A DNA stretch of 9,466 nt from Gammaproteobacteria bacterium (GTDB lineage: Bacteria > Pseudomonadota > Gammaproteobacteria > UBA9214): contig JAOUCV010000064.1 of the NCBI GenBank assembly GCA_029859555.1, positions 1 through 9,466 on the forward strand, given 5' to 3'. A program made the translations under genes and the position numbers. Position 1 is the first letter of the stretch; each line of letters opens with the position of its first letter. This document shows positions 6,799 to 9,466 of the stretch, one piece after another. The notes under the pieces are model-generated. The model was given only the letters and a program-made list of their open reading frames with translations, did not search any database and was not told where the DNA came from.

Positions 6799-6826
6799 TT
6801 GGCACAGAAAATATCAGGACTATAAT
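6799..6826 (+). promoter_or_regulatory. Sigma70 promoter of acs
   Basis: TTGGCA (-35, 6799-6804) and a perfect TATAAT (-10, 6821-6826) are separated by 16 bases. It lies in the 88-bp gap between gluQ and acs; transcription would start near 6833, giving a leader of about 45 bases. Found by eye; no activator site was identified. Confidence 0.75.
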
Positions 6827-6877
6827 CAGTATTCGGATAACCCCCTAACAGGAAATTACCGCACCTGGAGCACCCCG

Positions 6878-8815
6878 ATGTCAGACAGCAAGATTTATAA
6901 CGTACCTGCAGAATTTTCCCGCAACGCGCTGATTGATGAAGCCTCGTACAAGGCCATGTATGAAGAATCCATCAGCGACCCTGCCGGCTTCTGGGCCGAC
7001 CAGGCAGAAAAATTTCTCAGCTGGGACAAACCCTGGGACAAGGTGCTTGACTGGGACTATAGCAAGGGACACATCCGCTGGTTTGAAGGCGGCAAACTGA
7101 ATGCCTGCGTCAACTGCGTTGACAGACACCTCGAAACCCGCGGTGACCAGACCGCGTTGATCTGGGAAGGAGATGACCCGGCAGATGACAGCAAGGTAAC
7201 CTACCGGGAATTGCATGCACATGTCTGCCGTTTGGCGAACGTACTCAAGTCACGCAATGTACGCAAAGGTGATCGTGTCTGTATCTACATGCCAATGATC
7301 CCCGAGGCAGTCTACGCCATGCTCGCCTGCGCACGCATTGGTGCCGTGCACTCGGTAGTATTTGGCGGCTTCTCACCGGAATCCATCAAGGACCGTATCC
7401 TTGACTCGAATTGTCAGACTGTCATTACCGCCAATGAAGGTATTCGTGGCGGCAAACCGGTACCACTGAAGGCCAATGTCGACAAGGCACTGGAGTCCTG
7501 CCCGAATGTACACAGCGTCATCGTGGTCCGCCATACAACAGCAGATACCGGCTGGCTTGATGATCGTGATATCTGGTACCACGAGGCCGCTGCTACGGTG
7601 CCAGATGAATGTCCCGCAGAACAAATGGACGCCGAAGACCCGCTGTTTATTCTCTATACCTCCGGTTCCACAGGTAAACCAAAGGGTGTGCTGCACACAA
7701 CCGGCGGCTATTTACTGTATGCCGCTATCACGCACAAGTATGTATTTGACTACCATGATGGCGATGTTTACTGGTGTACCGCCGATGTCGGCTGGGTTAC
7801 CGGCCACTCGTATATCGTCTATGGTCCACTTTGCAACGGCGCCATCACGCTGGTGTTTGAAGGCGTGCCAACCTACCCGGATGCCTCGCGTTTCTGGCAG
7901 GTCTGCGACAAGCACAAGGTCAATACCTTCTACACGGCGCCTACCGCGCTGCGAGCACTGATGCGCATGGGTGATGACCCGGTGAAGAAAACCTCACGTG
8001 AAAGCCTGCGCCTGCTCGGTACCGTTGGCGAACCCATAAACCCGGAAGCCTGGGAGTGGTACTACCACAGCATCGGTAATGCACGCTGCCCCATTGTCGA
8101 CACCTGGTGGCAAACTGAAACTGGCGGCCATATGATTGCCGGTGTGCCCGGCGCTGTAAAAATGAAACCGGGTTCTGCGACACAGCCGTTCTTTGGTGTG
8201 ATGCCAGCGATCGTTGATAACAAAGGCAAGGTGCTGGAAGGCGCTGCCGAAGGTAACCTCGTAATGACACACCCCTGGCCCGGACAAATGCGCTCTGTTT
8301 ACGGAGACCACCAGCGGTTTATTGACACCTACTTCAGTGCATTTCCGGGGAAATACTTTACCGGTGACGGCGCCCGCCGCGACGCCGATGGTGATTACTG
8401 GATTACCGGTCGTGTTGATGACGTGTTAATTGTCTCGGGTCACAATCTCGGTACCGCTGAACTTGAAAGCGCACTGGTACTGCACGATACCGTCGCGGAA
8501 GCGGCCATCGTCGGCTACCCCCATGACATCAAGGGACAGGGGATCTATGCCTACGTCACGCTCATCCATGGTGTCGAACCCAGCGATGAACTCCGCAAGG
8601 AACTGATTACCCATGTTCGCTCGGAAATCGGACCGATCGCCACGCCTGACATCATCCAGTGGGCACCCGGTTTGCCAAAAACACGTTCAGGCAAGATTAT
8701 GCGCCGTATCTTGCGCAAGATCGCGGCCAATGAAATGGATTCACTGGGTGACACATCGACACTGGCGGACCCGGGCGTGGTCGATGACCTGATCAAAAAC
8801 CGGGTCTCAACCTGA
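6878..8815 (+). CDS. acs: Acetyl-CoA synthetase (AMP-forming)
   Basis: 645 residues, close to the 652 of E. coli. It converts acetate, ATP and CoA to acetyl-CoA, AMP and pyrophosphate in the cytoplasm. The ATG is chosen because [10 protein letters not shown] fits the family N-terminus and GGAG lies 7 bases upstream; the open frame further upstream only shadows gluQ. Motifs: nucleotide loop [11 protein letters not shown] (260-270), acetate-pocket residues Val307, Thr308, Val383 and Trp411 (by fixed offset to the Salmonella enzyme), WWQTETGG (410-417), ATP-binding Asp497 and Arg512, hinge Asp514, and catalytic Lys606 in [11 protein letters not shown], the lysine that is acetylated to switch off Acs in other bacteria. 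One oddity: Asn523 in SGHNLGT where the Salmonella/E. coli enzyme has Arg (SGHRLGT). It has its own promoter; the hydrolase follows after 24 bases. Confidence 0.98.
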   Translation: MSDSKIYNVPAEFSRNALIDEASYKAMYEESISDPAGFWADQAEKFLSWDKPWDKVLDWDYSKGHIRWFEGGKLNACVNCVDRHLETRGDQTALIWEGDDPADDSKVTYRELHAHVCRLANVLKSRNVRKGDRVCIYMPMIPEAVYAMLACARIGAVHSVVFGGFSPESIKDRILDSNCQTVITANEGIRGGKPVPLKANVDKALESCPNVHSVIVVRHTTADTGWLDDRDIWYHEAAATVPDECPAEQMDAEDPLFILYTSGSTGKPKGVLHTTGGYLLYAAITHKYVFDYHDGDVYWCTADVGWVTGHSYIVYGPLCNGAITLVFEGVPTYPDASRFWQVCDKHKVNTFYTAPTALRALMRMGDDPVKKTSRESLRLLGTVGEPINPEAWEWYYHSIGNARCPIVDTWWQTETGGHMIAGVPGAVKMKPGSATQPFFGVMPAIVDNKGKVLEGAAEGNLVMTHPWPGQMRSVYGDHQRFIDTYFSAFPGKYFTGDGARRDADGDYWITGRVDDVLIVSGHNLGTAELESALVLHDTVAEAAIVGYPHDIKGQGIYAYVTLIHGVEPSDELRKELITHVRSEIGPIATPDIIQWAPGLPKTRSGKIMRRILRKIAANEMDSLGDTSTLADPGVVDDLIKNRVST

Positions 8816-8839
8816 CCTGGGAACAGCCGGCATCTGCCA

Positions 8840-9466
8840 ATGATTACCCGCAGTGCCTTCCGTCCGGCATGGTGGCTGCCCGGACCGCACCTGCAAACAC
8901 TGTATCCGTCCCTGTTTCGTGCGCGCAATATTCCGCCGCTCAGACGTGAACGCATAGAGCTACCGGATGGCGATTTTGTAGACATCGACTGGACACCCCA
9001 GACTGATGGTCTGTGTGTATTGGTTCTGCATGGCCTTGAGGGATCGATTGATTCACATTACGCCGGCGGAATGCTAAACGCACTCGCAAACAGTGGTCAC
9101 ACCGCCGGACTGATGTACTTCCGCGGCCGCAGTGGAGAATCAAACCGACTGCCACGCAGTTACCACTCGGGCGATACCGGCGATATTGACTTCGTCATGC
9201 AACGTCTTTGCCGGCTGCATCCCGAAAATAATATCGCCGTCATCGCCTACTCTCTTGGCGGCAATGTGTTGCTCAAGTGGCTGGGTGAACAGGGTGAAAA
9301 GGCAATACCGGTTACTGCCATCACTCTCTCTGTACCCTTCGATCTGAATAGCGCAGCATTACGACTTGAACAGGGTGTGTCACGCATCTACCAGCAACAC
9401 TTGTTGCAACGACTGCGTCAATCCGTGAAAAATAAAGCGTCCACACACTCCATGCCATTCCCGACA
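8840..9466 (+). CDS. YheT-family alpha/beta hydrolase (partial, 3' end outside window)
   Basis: The first 209 codons are present with no stop before the window ends; family members are about 320-340 residues. Recognisable YheT features are the HLQTLYPSLFR opening (17-27), ELPDGDFVDIDW (40-51), oxyanion-region HGLEGS (64-69), YFRGRSGESNR (93-103), YHSGDTGDID (108-117) and the nucleophile elbow AYSLGGN with Ser138. E. coli YheT has GYSLGGN, so the first elbow glycine is Ala here. The acid and histidine of the triad would lie beyond the window. Its substrate is unknown; the family is predicted to have hydrolase or esterase activity. It starts 24 bases after acs with no terminator or promoter seen between, so it is probably co-transcribed with acs. 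No strong ribosome-binding site precedes the ATG. Confidence 0.9.
   Translation, partial: MITRSAFRPAWWLPGPHLQTLYPSLFRARNIPPLRRERIELPDGDFVDIDWTPQTDGLCVLVLHGLEGSIDSHYAGGMLNALANSGHTAGLMYFRGRSGESNRLPRSYHSGDTGDIDFVMQRLCRLHPENNIAVIAYSLGGNVLLKWLGEQGEKAIPVTAITLSVPFDLNSAALRLEQGVSRIYQQHLLQRLRQSVKNKASTHSMPFPT

Noticed and set aside
6800..6815. TGGCAC upstream of acs as a sigma54 -24 element
   Set aside because: No TTGC-type -12 element follows at the required spacing; the sigma70 hexamers fit much better.
6203..6877. Open frame extending acs upstream by 225 codons
   Set aside because: It lies over gluQ in another frame and its translation resembles no acs N-terminus; the ATG at 6878 has a good ribosome-binding site.
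1..9466. Mobile element, CRISPR array, tRNA or rRNA genes
   Set aside because: No direct repeats with spacers, no transposase or integrase coding sequence, and no recognisable RNA gene were seen on either strand.

Overview
The window looks like chromosomal DNA of a gammaproteobacterium. The strongest sign is the order dksA - gluQ(RS), which is the arrangement of E. coli dksA-yadB. The DksA core, glutamyl-Q tRNA(Asp) synthetase, acetyl-CoA synthetase and YheT-like hydrolase all read as gammaproteobacterial proteins. I cannot name the genus. There are no phage, transposon, CRISPR, rRNA or tRNA signatures.

The layout is two divergent blocks around a 244-bp intergenic region (4913-5156). Leftward (minus strand) are two gene pairs. 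The first is a CbbY-like HAD phosphatase whose stop codon overlaps the start of a class I aminotransferase (ATGA). The second is a membrane CHASE2-class III nucleotidyl cyclase whose stop overlaps the GTG start of a secreted DUF928 protein (GTGA). About 20 bp past the DUF928 stop is a pair of inverted REP-like hairpins (51-112). Rightward (plus strand) are dksA, a clear intrinsic terminator, gluQ, a near-consensus sigma70 promoter, acs, and the first 209 codons of a YheT-family alpha/beta hydrolase cut by the window end.

Functionally, the right half is housekeeping: a stringent-response RNA polymerase cofactor, tRNA modification, acetate activation and a hydrolase. The left half holds a phosphatase-aminotransferase pair of unknown joint role and a predicted signalling module. 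In that module an extracytoplasmic CHASE2 domain, possibly working with the exported DUF928 protein, controls cyclic nucleotide production in the cytoplasm.

Three things deserve a second look. DksA carries a histone-H1-like tail of about 63 residues containing 26 lysines, with lysine pairs every five residues. The cyclase has Asp where class III adenylate cyclases have the base-selecting Lys, plus a Lys a few residues later. The CHASE2 cyclase and DUF928 protein are translationally coupled. I did not find strong evidence for a wholly new system; the CHASE2/DUF928 pair and the tailed DksA are the best candidates for undescribed biology.
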